A stretch of DNA of 64,000 nt from Burkholderiales bacterium (GTDB lineage: Bacteria; Pseudomonadota; Gammaproteobacteria; Burkholderiales; WYBJ01), in assembly GCA_022841915.1 (NCBI GenBank), contig JALHQN010000008.1:200713-264712 (forward strand), given 5' to 3'. A program made the translations under genes and the position numbers. Position 1 is the stretch's first letter. The number at the start of each line of letters is the position of its first letter. Of the stretch, positions 8,965-18,576 are shown in pieces. The notes beneath the pieces were generated by a model. It saw nothing but the letters and a program-made list of their open reading frames with translations, did not search any database and had not been told where the DNA came from.

Positions 8965-10320
8965 ATGAACTTGACCGTTATCGGCACAGGCTACGTTGGC
9001 TTAGTGACCGGCGCTTGCTTCGCTGAGATGGGAAACAATGTCACGTGCGTCGACACCAATCGGCGCCGCATCGAAGACCTTCGCCAGGGCATCATCCCGA
9101 TTCACGAGCCGGGGCTCGATGCCATCGTGCACCGAAACACTGCCGAAGGACGTCTACACTTCGAGTCAGAGCTAAGCGCGGCAACAACAGATGTGGACAT
9201 TTACTTCATTGCGGTAGGCACTCCATCCAACGAAGACGGCTCGGCAGACCTTGGCTACGTACTTTCTGCGGCGCGCGACATTGGGCGACAAATTCAATCT
9301 GACGCACTGGTCGTCGGGAAGTCGACCGTACCGGTAGGTACCGGCGATCGGGTCAAGCACGCCATTGTCGATGAACTTACGAAACGAGAATCTGATGTTC
9401 GTGTGCATTACGTAAGCAATCCGGAATTCCTGAAGGAAGGCGCCGCCATCGCAGATTTCATGCGCCCGGATAGAGTAGTCGTAGGTGCCGACCACCCAGA
9501 TGCTATCCAGTTTATGCGTGAACTCTATGCTTCAATCACGCGTAACCACGAGCGGATGATTGTAATGACAGTTCGAGATGCCGAAATGACCAAATACGCC
9601 GCAAACGCGATGTTGGCCACGCGCATTTCGTTTATGAATGAAATCGCGGACATCTGCGAAAGCGTGGGTGCCGATATAGAGAACGTTCGATTGGGAATAG
9701 GGTCCGATTCGCGCATCGGGTACTCATTCATTTACGCCGGCTGTGGCTATGGTGGATCTTGCTTCCCGAAAGACGTAAAGGCCTTGATCCATATGGCCGG
9801 CATGGCGAAGCGCCCATCCCGCATTCTAGAAGCCGTTGAAGCCCGCAACGAGGCACAGAAGCACGTTCTGGCGCAGAAGATCTTTTCGAAATTCGGTCCA
9901 GACCTCTCCGGTAAAACGATCGGCGTGTGGGGTCTAGCGTTTAAACCTGGAACGGACGACATGCGGGAAGCCCCCTCGCTCGTCATCATTCGAGACGTTA
10001 TACGCTCTGGGGGCAGAGTGCGTGCCTACGATCCTGTCGCGAATACAGCTGCCCGAGAACACATTTCGCCAAGATGGCTCGCCGAAGGCTTGGTAGAGCT
10101 CGTATCACACCAATACGAGGCCGCCGAAGGTGCCGACGCCATTGTGCTTGTTACGGAATGGAAGCCGTTCCGTCAACCCGACTTCAGGGCGGTAAAGCGG
10201 CTAATGCGAGGAAACGCAATCTTCGACGGGAGGAACCAGTATGACCCTCTGCAAGTCCGCCGTAGTGGGTTAGAGTATTACGGCATCGGGCGCCCAGTGC
10301 AGAATGAACAAGTAGCGTAG
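8965..10320 (+). CDS. ugd: UDP-glucose 6-dehydrogenase
   Basis: The 451-residue enzyme oxidises UDP-glucose to UDP-glucuronate with two NAD+. The N-terminal MNLTVIGTGYVGLVTGACFA is the Rossmann motif. Lys210 lies in EMTKYAANAM, and the catalytic Cys266 lies in GYGGSCFPKDVKAL. The C-terminal UDP-binding domain has the WGLAFKPGTDDMREAPS motif. An AAGG lies before the ATG. It is followed after 60 bases by the heparinase-like gene on the same strand, opposite to the rest of the EPS genes. It would supply glucuronic acid to the polymer. Confidence 0.97.
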   Translation: MNLTVIGTGYVGLVTGACFAEMGNNVTCVDTNRRRIEDLRQGIIPIHEPGLDAIVHRNTAEGRLHFESELSAATTDVDIYFIAVGTPSNEDGSADLGYVLSAARDIGRQIQSDALVVGKSTVPVGTGDRVKHAIVDELTKRESDVRVHYVSNPEFLKEGAAIADFMRPDRVVVGADHPDAIQFMRELYASITRNHERMIVMTVRDAEMTKYAANAMLATRISFMNEIADICESVGADIENVRLGIGSDSRIGYSFIYAGCGYGGSCFPKDVKALIHMAGMAKRPSRILEAVEARNEAQKHVLAQKIFSKFGPDLSGKTIGVWGLAFKPGTDDMREAPSLVIIRDVIRSGGRVRAYDPVANTAAREHISPRWLAEGLVELVSHQYEAAEGADAIVLVTEWKPFRQPDFRAVKRLMRGNAIFDGRNQYDPLQVRRSGLEYYGIGRPVQNEQVA

Positions 10321-10380
10321 TACCACTTCATTTAGTGCCCATTTGATTGAGACCCTGTCTAAGCGTAAGGAGGTAGCTCG

Positions 10381-12408
10381 GTGAGGCCCTTGCGAAATTC
10401 AACTGTTACAACATTATGCTTAGTAGCAGTATGTGCGACCCTTCATTGGACCTCGTTGCACGCGGCAGCTACTGAATCCTCTACCAAGCCAGAGCCCACT
10501 AGCCGAACTGCGACAGACCTAGCGGCGATGCAGAGTGATGCCAGCATAACCGGAGTGAGCGAGCTGGCTCGGCCGGAAACCGGCGTTTTTTTTGGCTTCC
10601 GATCAGCTACAGAAAACTGGGACGCGTTGCTGAATCGCTCTCGCCACGACAAGGCAATCGCCAATTGGATTAGCGCTGAAGCAAGACGAGTAGATCGGTG
10701 GATTGCCAGAAATTTCGAACGCCCCGATTTCGTCGGAGGATGGATACACGACTACGTTGATCCGAATACCGGGATTCCTCAAAAATGGACGCCTGATACA
10801 GCGGCTCCTGCAGAAGGAGCATCGGATAGAGCCAAGCGGTTTCTGGGCGCGTGGGTCGCGTTCGGACGTGGATACAATGTCCGACAGATGCATGCCGCCG
10901 CGCGGATTTATCGGGTAACTGGGGAGAGAAAGTATGCTGAATGGGCGGCTACACAACTCGATTTTTACGCAGAGAACTATAGTAAATGGCCGCTACAAAC
11001 GAAGGACGGGAAAAGTCGGTTGTATGCACAGGGCTTGGATGAAGCGGTTGACGCTTTTGCACTCTTGGATGTAGCCCGTCTCCTCTCCCACTACGCGAGT
11101 GAGAGTCGGCAGTCCAACTGGAAGAATAATCTTTTCCTTCCAATGGCAGCCAATCTTCCTCCCTCCATGGCGCCGATGAGCAATATTGGCCTTTGGCATC
11201 ATGCCGCCATAGCCGCAATCGCAATGCGCTTTCGCGACGATGCTTTGCTAGATCAGGCTCTGAATAGTCCAATCGGCATTCGAAAGGTCTTGGCTTTTGG
11301 CGTAACGGCCGATAACGTTTGGATCGAGGGCACTTTTGGGTATAACTACTATGTCACCAATGTGCTCTCCCAACTGCTTGTCCAGGCCGATCTCGAGGGT
11401 TATGGTGCACGATTCGATGTTGAACGAAATGCCGCGTTGCGGTTGCTCTTGGGCCCCCTTCTCTTTCGATTCGATAACAACACTCTCCCAAATCCCGCAG
11501 ACAGCACGAGTCGTTTCAACCCTACTGACGCGACTATTCATTGGCAGCTTTACCGAACCGTGCCGACCTACTGGGGGCGCAAGCGCGCGCGAGATCGACT
11601 GACTTGGGAATCACTTCTCGACCCCTCACCTCCAGTCCCATCTATCCCCCCAGCTCTTCCACAGCAGATAACCCGGAATTTCCCGGCGATTCGTTACGCA
11701 GTACTCCGCGCCGGCCAATGGCAAGCGTTCGTTCATTATGGCCAAGTGCATGGTCATCATGCACAGCATGAAATGACGAATTACGAACTTCACCTAGAAG
11801 ACGCTCCGATTACAATGGATCCTGGGACGGTTAGATACGGATCCCCCTATCACAAAGGCTATTTCGCTCAAGGCCCTGCGAACAATGTTCCCCTCGTCGA
11901 CGGGGCAGGCCAATTGATTTGGGCGCCTGGAACACTGCGGAGTTTTTCCGAGGATTCGAACCACTTGATCGTAGAACAGGCGAAGTATCAGAAGGATGCC
12001 AAAGTCGTTCGTGAATATCGCCTTGAGGACAGTGGGTTCACGGAAACCTCTACGATCACGGTGCCGTCAGGACAGAAGAGACGCCTTGGAGTAGTGTTCA
12101 ACACGGCGTGCGGAGTCTCAGCGGGATCAATCGTTAGAGTGGAGCCTGCGCCTCTATCCTTGCCTGACGTGAAGGCCTTCAGCTATTGGAGCAATGTTAA
12201 AGCATACTTGGGTGATAAGCGCTGGACCTTAGTGCTCGATTGCGGTCGGCATCGCTATAGCTATGAGGTCACCGGACCACAGAATCAACGGATCTACATA
12301 GGAACGGCGCCGAATACGCCACTACCGTCGCAACGCAACTCGGTCTATTACGAAACTGAAGGTGCAGAAGCTCAGTTCACCGCGCGGATTCGCCGTACCT
12401 CGCAATAA
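10381..12408 (+). CDS. heparinase II/III-family polysaccharide lyase
   Basis: The 675-residue protein starts at a GTG with a strong AAGGAGG ahead of it. A hydrophobic segment (about 10-29) is probably a signal peptide. An alpha-helical toroid of about 400 residues follows, then a beta-sandwich. Motifs at the places expected for this lyase fold are NIGLWHHA (268-275), GTFGYNYYV (317-325) and HGHHAQHE (457-464), matching the Asn/His/Tyr/His active-site pattern. Such enzymes cleave uronic-acid polysaccharides by beta-elimination. Beside ugd, it may trim or degrade the locus's own uronate-containing EPS in the periplasm or outside. Its TAA abuts the stop of the opposing glycosyltransferase with no gap. 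Confidence 0.82.
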   Translation: MRPLRNSTVTTLCLVAVCATLHWTSLHAAATESSTKPEPTSRTATDLAAMQSDASITGVSELARPETGVFFGFRSATENWDALLNRSRHDKAIANWISAEARRVDRWIARNFERPDFVGGWIHDYVDPNTGIPQKWTPDTAAPAEGASDRAKRFLGAWVAFGRGYNVRQMHAAARIYRVTGERKYAEWAATQLDFYAENYSKWPLQTKDGKSRLYAQGLDEAVDAFALLDVARLLSHYASESRQSNWKNNLFLPMAANLPPSMAPMSNIGLWHHAAIAAIAMRFRDDALLDQALNSPIGIRKVLAFGVTADNVWIEGTFGYNYYVTNVLSQLLVQADLEGYGARFDVERNAALRLLLGPLLFRFDNNTLPNPADSTSRFNPTDATIHWQLYRTVPTYWGRKRARDRLTWESLLDPSPPVPSIPPALPQQITRNFPAIRYAVLRAGQWQAFVHYGQVHGHHAQHEMTNYELHLEDAPITMDPGTVRYGSPYHKGYFAQGPANNVPLVDGAGQLIWAPGTLRSFSEDSNHLIVEQAKYQKDAKVVREYRLEDSGFTETSTITVPSGQKRRLGVVFNTACGVSAGSIVRVEPAPLSLPDVKAFSYWSNVKAYLGDKRWTLVLDCGRHRYSYEVTGPQNQRIYIGTAPNTPLPSQRNSVYYETEGAEAQFTARIRRTSQ

Positions 12409-13548
12409 CTATCGAGACCATTGTGACAGTAACGCTTCATAATCGGCCAAGACACCAGGCCAAGTGAACGCATCCTCAAACCGCGATATGCTAGCCTTCC
12501 GCATCTCCCCCAACCTCCGCGGCGACGCGAGTAGCTGCTCCAAGCAGTCCGAAAAGTCATCGGCCCCTTTGAAGTAACAAGCGCCATCCCCTGCAACCCA
12601 TCGATTAAATCGGTTGTCGTGGGTGATCACCGCATTGCCAGCACCCAGCGCTTCAACAAGAGAAGGATTCGTACCGCCCACTTGATGACCGTGCACATAG
12701 GCCATGCAATGAAAGCGCAACGCCTGAACAATGTGACGATCGTATATCGCTCCAAGGAACAACACCTCGCTACTCGCCGCTTGCTGAACAGCGTTGTGGT
12801 AGGCGTCGTCCTGATTGTAGTTTCCCAACACAACTAGCTGAATATCTCGTTTGTGGCGAGAAAACCCCTCAACCACTTCCAGAATCGAGTTCTCTGGTTC
12901 TGGTCTTGCAATTAGGGTCAGATATCGGTTGGGCTCAAGTCCCAAGGCGCGCACCGGCCCTTCCTCCACAGATGTTAAGCGATCCGCCCCATACGCAATT
13001 GTTGATACCTTGCTCGCACTTACTCTCGAACAAAGATGGCGCTTGATTTCAGGATGGTCCGCAATCAAATGATTTCCTAGCCAGCAGCCAACCCATTCGT
13101 TAATCCAAAACCAAAGCTTCGCCGTCCGTCCCCACTTCGCGCGAGACCACTCAATACCATCCATATTGATGATGTTTGTGAGACCCCGAAGTCGTAGCGC
13201 CGCAGTAAACGCGGCCGTGTTGTATCCAAGCGTCAGACACGTATCACGATGTCTAATCGAGTGCGCAATAGACCTCCAGTCAAAAATCATCGTACTCCCC
13301 GCTCCGCGCCCGCGAACTGGGATATGAATGCGCTCGACCCCCTGCCACACATCCTCCCACGGGGCGCCGCCCCCCTCTTCCTGGCAGTAAACGATGACCT
13401 TCCAACCCTTGCCTACAAGGTGTACTGCTAGGTGCTCGGCAAAAGTCTCGAAGCCGCCATGAGCAGCCGGGATGCCTCTCGTGCCCAGTATTCGAATTGT
13501 CCTACTTGCGTTGGAAGCTATGGTTGGTGAAGCATTGATTCGAACCAT
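12409..13548 (-). CDS. glycosyltransferase family 4 with DUF1972 N-terminal domain
   Basis: The 379-residue protein has IRILGTRGIPAAHGGFETFAEHLA near the N-terminus, the mark of DUF1972 glycosyltransferases (often rhamnosyltransferases). The C-terminal GT-B donor site contains GTNPSLVEALGAGNAVI. The ATG at 13548 is chosen because it overlaps the upstream gene's TGA by one base. Longer in-frame extensions lie inside that gene. It is the last gene of the minus-strand glycosyltransferase run. The acceptor and sugar are unknown, but dTDP-rhamnose is made by the neighbouring rfb operon. Confidence 0.85.
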   Translation of the reverse strand: MVRINASPTIASNASRTIRILGTRGIPAAHGGFETFAEHLAVHLVGKGWKVIVYCQEEGGGAPWEDVWQGVERIHIPVRGRGAGSTMIFDWRSIAHSIRHRDTCLTLGYNTAAFTAALRLRGLTNIINMDGIEWSRAKWGRTAKLWFWINEWVGCWLGNHLIADHPEIKRHLCSRVSASKVSTIAYGADRLTSVEEGPVRALGLEPNRYLTLIARPEPENSILEVVEGFSRHKRDIQLVVLGNYNQDDAYHNAVQQAASSEVLFLGAIYDRHIVQALRFHCMAYVHGHQVGGTNPSLVEALGAGNAVITHDNRFNRWVAGDGACYFKGADDFSDCLEQLLASPRRLGEMRKASISRFEDAFTWPGVLADYEALLSQWSR

Positions 13549-14777
13549 CAAGCCCTCGCAACCGAAGTTAAACAGGCTGCAACCCCGTCCGCATAGGCCT
13601 GAACAGAGAACTGTGACCGTTGACGATGCCGAGCGCGTTCCCCCATCTGCATACGCAGATCCCAATTCATCGTCAGTTGCCGCATCGCCTCGCACAACGC
13701 TACCGGATTCTTCGGTTCAAACAAGAGCCCAGTCTCCTCGTGCACGACAATGTCGATCAGCCCGCCGTGAGCCGCTGCTATCACTGGTCGCGAATAGGCC
13801 ATCGCCTCGATTGCGACTCGCCCGAAAGGCTCCGGCTCCGTAGAGGGCACGACGACCACGTCAGATGCTTGCCAAATCGCTTCAATGTCATCACGAAACG
13901 GGAGCATCGAGATCGCATCGGGGTGACGACAATTCTGAATCCTACTTCGCAACTCGTCTTCGTAGTGCTCTTGACCTCGATACGCGGATCCCACCATGAC
14001 AAGTCGTATTGTCTCCTGACACTCATCGCGCAGCCGACAGAATGCATCGACCAACAACCCTTGCCCCTTCCAGTTGTTGATCCGTCCAACCATCACAAAG
14101 AGAATATCGCGAGCCGCCACGCCTAATGCCATACGTTCGGCGTTTCGAACGTCTGTTATCACCACTGAATCCCGCACTCCGTTCCAGACAACACGACATA
14201 GCTGTTCACTTCCAGGATTCTTGATCCACTCTCGTGTCTGATTCGAATTGCAGATTACGGCGTCCGACATACGACCCACCACAGATTTGAAAACAGAGGC
14301 CAACTTTGGTGAATTCGCCACAATTTCCCTGATATGCCACACATGCGGCGTATTAGTTAGCTTTGCATACAACGCCCCTCCCAACACAGCCACTGTATTT
14401 GAGTAGACGACATCGAACCCACGATCCCCTGCTAAACGCTTCATCAGCTTTAGCGATCGAACCGCAGAACTTACTGCGCGCGCGAAGCCGCGTACAGAAA
14501 ACATCGACCTCTGCACTTTGCATACATCACCCACGTCGACTTTCGCCCCCGCATTCTGCAGCAGCGGCGCTAGAGGCCCGTCCTCCGCAAGCACGACGAC
14601 AATTTCGAATTGCGCTCCATGAATAGCGACAAAGTCGAGCAACGACCGATCCGAACCGTACAAGTCGGCAGAGGAGTGCACAATTAGCAGACGTCTTCTC
14701 GTGAGGTAGCGCAAACGAAACTCTTGAATATTAGGTCGACATCGGGAAACGATCGCACACTTGTTCCAACGCAGCAT
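13548..14777 (-). CDS. glycosyltransferase family 4
   Basis: GT-B fold protein, 409 residues from the ATG at 14777. The N-terminal domain begins LLIVHSSADLYGSDRSLLDF, typical of GT4 enzymes. The donor-binding domain shows GRINNWKGQGLLVDAF and the EPFGRVAIEAMAYSRPVIA motif with the conserved E-x7-E. The ATG would give a 47-base overlap with the upstream gene. A TTG at 14714 preceded by AAGAG gives 388 residues and no overlap, and is a serious alternative. Probably adds one sugar of the EPS repeat on the cytoplasmic face of the membrane. Confidence 0.85.
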   Translation of the reverse strand: MLRWNKCAIVSRCRPNIQEFRLRYLTRRRLLIVHSSADLYGSDRSLLDFVAIHGAQFEIVVVLAEDGPLAPLLQNAGAKVDVGDVCKVQRSMFSVRGFARAVSSAVRSLKLMKRLAGDRGFDVVYSNTVAVLGGALYAKLTNTPHVWHIREIVANSPKLASVFKSVVGRMSDAVICNSNQTREWIKNPGSEQLCRVVWNGVRDSVVITDVRNAERMALGVAARDILFVMVGRINNWKGQGLLVDAFCRLRDECQETIRLVMVGSAYRGQEHYEDELRSRIQNCRHPDAISMLPFRDDIEAIWQASDVVVVPSTEPEPFGRVAIEAMAYSRPVIAAAHGGLIDIVVHEETGLLFEPKNPVALCEAMRQLTMNWDLRMQMGERARHRQRSQFSVQAYADGVAACLTSVARA

Positions 14778-15933
14778 TCAATGCATGGGTCGAAAACGTT
14801 CGCCGCATGGATGCTCTATGCACCATGTCAAACGACGGATCATCAAACGCACGAACAATCTCCGTTGCGAATGACGAGACATCATCTGCCACTCGAAACA
14901 AAGAACAACACTCCGGCGGAAGTCCTCGGACACCCTGGCGCCTAGTTACAATGGGAGCATCTGTCGCTAACATATCCAGCATCTTCACTTGCACCCCGCT
15001 CCCGACTGAAACGGGATTCACAAGCACACGCGCACCAAAGAGATAAGGGGCGACATCCTCCACATCGAACGCCACGTCAATCGCGTCTTGCGAGCCCAGT
15101 AATTTTCTTATCTCTGGCAACGGCGAGGAACCCACTATGCGTAATCGAAGGGATGGCCTGGCCTTCCTTAATAACGGCAGAATCTCGTTCACCAGCCAAC
15201 TCACCCCGAGTGCATTGTTCGGGGTGCGGAGATTGCCGACAAACAGCACGTCCGAATGGATCGTGGGGCCGTTCTCTGCCGAAAGCGCTAGGTGGGCCAA
15301 TGGCGGCAACCACGTTCCATGCCGCACACCTCTACTTCTCCAGTACTGAAGGTCGTCCACAGATATGTCGAACACTGCACGCGCCTGCCTCATCAAGTTC
15401 AGCTCGTAGCCTTCGAGACCAATACAAGCCACCCGCCACGCAAGCTGGTTGCGCCAAGACTTTGCCGCACTCGCCTGTCCTCGGAGGTATTGAAACTCGA
15501 TGTTATGTGATCGGTAGAGGATCGGGATCCCTTGCGTGCGCGCCACGTGCTTTGCCACTTCGCCAAACCATGGCCCGTCCAGCCACACCAGTCCCGGCTG
15601 AAACGACGAAACGCGCCGGTCAATCTCTTCCCACTCTTGGTGATTGGGGACACGCGTCGCGGCATGCCAGGGGAGCGACCGCGCATGAATTAACTGCCGT
15701 ATAGTTCGGCCTACCCCCCTCTTGATGGGAAACGAGTAGCGCATCGAGACTACACGATCTATTTCCCCCCAGTCCGTGTCGGTCGGCGCCGACGCCCCTT
15801 CCGGCTCGTGCAAGCTAAGAAGCATTACTTGATGCCCCAGTTGTGAAAACGCTAGCACTCTTCGCCATACGTCCGCGCGCCCGCCGCGATTTGGGGGATA
15901 AGGGACATCAGGAGCACAAACCAGAATTCTCAT
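14731..15933 (-). CDS. glycosyltransferase (GT4-like)
   Basis: The 400-residue protein starts MRILVCAPDVPYPPNRGGRADVW, the donor-independent N-terminal half of a GT-B enzyme. It contains YRSHNIEFQYLRG and, in the C-terminal half, VLFVGNLRTPNNALGVSWLV and VNPVSVGSGVQVKMLDMLA. This form is common in sugar transferases of the 'PEP-CTERM/exopolysaccharide' type. It lies between a GT2 and a GT4 gene in one run on the minus strand. Substrate not deducible. Confidence 0.82.
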   Translation of the reverse strand: MRILVCAPDVPYPPNRGGRADVWRRVLAFSQLGHQVMLLSLHEPEGASAPTDTDWGEIDRVVSMRYSFPIKRGVGRTIRQLIHARSLPWHAATRVPNHQEWEEIDRRVSSFQPGLVWLDGPWFGEVAKHVARTQGIPILYRSHNIEFQYLRGQASAAKSWRNQLAWRVACIGLEGYELNLMRQARAVFDISVDDLQYWRSRGVRHGTWLPPLAHLALSAENGPTIHSDVLFVGNLRTPNNALGVSWLVNEILPLLRKARPSLRLRIVGSSPLPEIRKLLGSQDAIDVAFDVEDVAPYLFGARVLVNPVSVGSGVQVKMLDMLATDAPIVTRRQGVRGLPPECCSLFRVADDVSSFATEIVRAFDDPSFDMVHRASMRRTFSTHALNAALEQVCDRFPMST

Positions 15934-15989
15934 CTAAGGTGCAGCATCTGGATCGACCAATACATTCAGAGTGAACAGATTGTTGAACG

Positions 15990-17021
15990 CTAGGACTGCC
16001 GCGGCTCGTATGGTCTCATTGTAGGCTCGGCCAGAATCCCTCGAAACGCAGCTCGCGCTTTCCGAGGGCGACCTCTAAGTAGTAACTTCGTCGCGTCCCA
16101 GAGCAATGCTATGAGCGCACTAGGGTAAAGGGCTGGATGGTGTGATCTTGTAAAGGCTAGCTTGTTACGAAACAAATAGAAAAGAGAAAGATTCGACCCA
16201 CCGGATGCAGCGGTCCCGATTGTTGCCCCATGCTTATGGTATACGATCGACCGTGGAGCATACCCCAGTTTGAATTTCTCCCGACCACGATGCGCCCAAT
16301 CATGCTCCTCAGAATACAAAAAGTATCGCTCATCCATTAAGCCAACCTCTTCGATGTACCGCCTCGACACCAACATGGCGGCACCAATGACATACGCAAG
16401 GCGCTTCTCCACAAGCTCAGGAACATCTGGGATATCGCTGACAAGGGCGTTGAATCCAATAGCGCGAGAACGCGCAAGCCATGGATTGTAGCTCGCCCCA
16501 CCAAATGCTTGAATGCGGCTCCGATCGTGATACAAAACCAAACTAGATCCACAAATACCAATATCTTCCCTCCCCTTAGTCCTCTCGACGAGCGCACGCA
16601 AAGATTGCCGCTCTACCACCGTGTCATTGTTTAGCACCCAGAAGAACTCCACGCTTCTGTCCAGGAGAGCATACCGCAAACCAACATTCATGCCACCAGC
16701 GTAGCCTAGATTAGCGCCGGTCTGAATAATCGACACTAATGGCAAATTGTCCACCATAGCTAACGCATCACTTGGCGAGGAGAATGCTCTTACCTGCCCG
16801 GGCACTTTGTGACTCAGTTCCAGCAATGTAGCCCAGGAACCCGGTTCAGATGCGTTGTCGCACACGACTATCCTGAGCTCGGGATAGTTCATCTCCAGCA
16901 AAGACAACACACAGTTGGTAGTATCTGCGGCGTTGTTCCAATTGAGAGTGACCGCGACTACCTTAGCCGAAAACTCGGAGGCGCACATACAGTCCCAAGC
17001 CATGTCTGATACTTGATGCAA
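15990..17021 (-). CDS. glycosyltransferase family 2 (rhamnosyltransferase-like)
   Basis: GT-A fold protein of about 343 residues. It shows VVAVTLNWNNAADTTNCV, FFWVLNNDTVVE (the DxD-like metal site) and YFLYSEEHDWAHRGR, which together mark the WbbL-like subgroup of dTDP-rhamnosyl transferases. The start is uncertain. The frame opens with TTG at 17021 preceded by a GGGGCGAG; an ATG seven codons in (17003) has no such site. Given the adjacent rfb operon, dTDP-L-rhamnose is the likely donor (inference). Confidence 0.85.
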   Translation of the reverse strand: MHQVSDMAWDCMCASEFSAKVVAVTLNWNNAADTTNCVLSLLEMNYPELRIVVCDNASEPGSWATLLELSHKVPGQVRAFSSPSDALAMVDNLPLVSIIQTGANLGYAGGMNVGLRYALLDRSVEFFWVLNNDTVVERQSLRALVERTKGREDIGICGSSLVLYHDRSRIQAFGGASYNPWLARSRAIGFNALVSDIPDVPELVEKRLAYVIGAAMLVSRRYIEEVGLMDERYFLYSEEHDWAHRGREKFKLGYAPRSIVYHKHGATIGTAASGGSNLSLFYLFRNKLAFTRSHHPALYPSALIALLWDATKLLLRGRPRKARAAFRGILAEPTMRPYEPRQS

Positions 17022-17061
17022 TCATCTCGCCCCTATCTACCATGATCCCAATTAACGCACC

Positions 17062-18573
17062 TTATTTGTTCACGCCCGCTCGGGCTTTTCTGATGTAAGG
17101 CAACCCCATTGCAATCAATAGCCATAGTAGAGTCATATTGTGCACTATCGATAGGCCCGCAAAAGTCGCGAAGATTGCCAGTACCGAAGCAACGATCATC
17201 CCCACTTTGAAGCCATCAGCACCCCGTAGGCGCACGGCAGCCACTGTACCTTGATATGAAAACAGTCCGACGATTCCGATAAAGATGAGCAGACCAACGT
17301 ATCCCGAGTCCAGAGCCACTGAAAGCCAGTAACTATCGATCGTAGCTATACCAGCAGAGTTCAATAATCCTGCTTTGCCAATAGCCATCCCTTGGCCAAA
17401 CCCCCAAATTGGGCTCTCCCAGAGGGCTTGAATACCGCGCTCAATCATCAATAGACGCGTGCCGGTGCTCCCGACTTCCATCGCAGTACGTCCTTGAACC
17501 AGTTCGGACACCAACCACATTACCATTCCAACAATCGAGAGGAATGCAGGAATCGCTAACACGGCCAAAACCCGACGCAAACCGCGCGTCGAAATTGCCC
17601 GCAACCACACGATCAACCCGCCGAAAAGACATGCCGCCGCGAGACTTACAAGACTAGCGCGCGAGCCTGCTGTAACGAGGGCAAGTATGCCTATTGGCAC
17701 TAAGCTCAGCGCCATTAAACGCCATAACACACGTCGACCATAGATCGCGTAACTCATCCCGAGTGGCAGGACCGCTGCGATGAACTGCCCGAACGAAATC
17801 GGATGACTGAACACGGATTGAGCACGAAATCCCCCATCTCGAATTCGTTCAACGGCGAGCTGGCTCAGGGAATCGGCAGCCTCGGCATCGCCGCGGGCGA
17901 ATTGCACGAGGACGTTTTGTTGCATGAGGGCTTCGAGAAGGCCTATCAACGCAACGACTAGTCCTGTCGAAATTAGTGTCTTATGTAGCTGATCCTCACC
18001 ATGGTCGTAGCAGACGAGCGCGATACCAATCAAGAAGAAACTCGCCAGGTAAACGGATTCCCGTACAAAATCAATAGTCGAATACATGGGATGCTCGCCA
18101 GCCAATGCCGCTAGTAAGCGCCAAGCAAACCAGATAACAATCAAAACCCCAATGGCGGTGCCGAAGGTGTATTCGCGCACTGCGGCCCCGAGCCTTGGAG
18201 AATAGATTAACCAGAACATCACTGCGCCGAGGGATGCGACTGCCGTGATAGTTTGAGGACTTACATGTATGACGCCAAGTGAAAAGTGAATGTATCTCGG
18301 CCAAAGCACGGAAAGTGCGACCGTTGCAAGCAAGAGATAAACGATCGCTTTCGGGAGCAGCGTCGCCCTTGAATCTCGCATGGCCCAGGCCACGAGTACA
18401 AAGCCCACTCCCAAAGGAAGGATTGCGATGCGCAAAACGAACCCAGGTGGAAAAACGGCAGTGATCAGCCCGAGCAAGCCGCTTGCTCCAAGCAACACGA
18501 CACCAAGACCGATCGCGCCAATGAAGGAGGTTGAACGTCTACCTGCGGCGCGCGGGTAATGTCCGATTCTCAT
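17062..18573 (-). CDS. O-antigen ligase/polymerase-type membrane protein (Wzy-like)
   Basis: The 503-residue protein is almost entirely hydrophobic, with roughly a dozen membrane segments. A large periplasmic loop near the middle-to-C-terminal part contains GSTGTRLLMIERGIQALWE and SPIWGFGQGMAIG. These are typical of the Wzy_C/O-antigen-ligase family. GAGG precedes the ATG and the gap from the upstream gene is three bases. It would polymerise lipid-linked EPS repeat units in the periplasm. It is the only polymerase candidate in the locus, which fits a Wzx/Wzy-dependent pathway. Confidence 0.85.
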   Translation of the reverse strand: MRIGHYPRAAGRRSTSFIGAIGLGVVLLGASGLLGLITAVFPPGFVLRIAILPLGVGFVLVAWAMRDSRATLLPKAIVYLLLATVALSVLWPRYIHFSLGVIHVSPQTITAVASLGAVMFWLIYSPRLGAAVREYTFGTAIGVLIVIWFAWRLLAALAGEHPMYSTIDFVRESVYLASFFLIGIALVCYDHGEDQLHKTLISTGLVVALIGLLEALMQQNVLVQFARGDAEAADSLSQLAVERIRDGGFRAQSVFSHPISFGQFIAAVLPLGMSYAIYGRRVLWRLMALSLVPIGILALVTAGSRASLVSLAAACLFGGLIVWLRAISTRGLRRVLAVLAIPAFLSIVGMVMWLVSELVQGRTAMEVGSTGTRLLMIERGIQALWESPIWGFGQGMAIGKAGLLNSAGIATIDSYWLSVALDSGYVGLLIFIGIVGLFSYQGTVAAVRLRGADGFKVGMIVASVLAIFATFAGLSIVHNMTLLWLLIAMGLPYIRKARAGVNK

Positions 18574-18576
18574 AGC

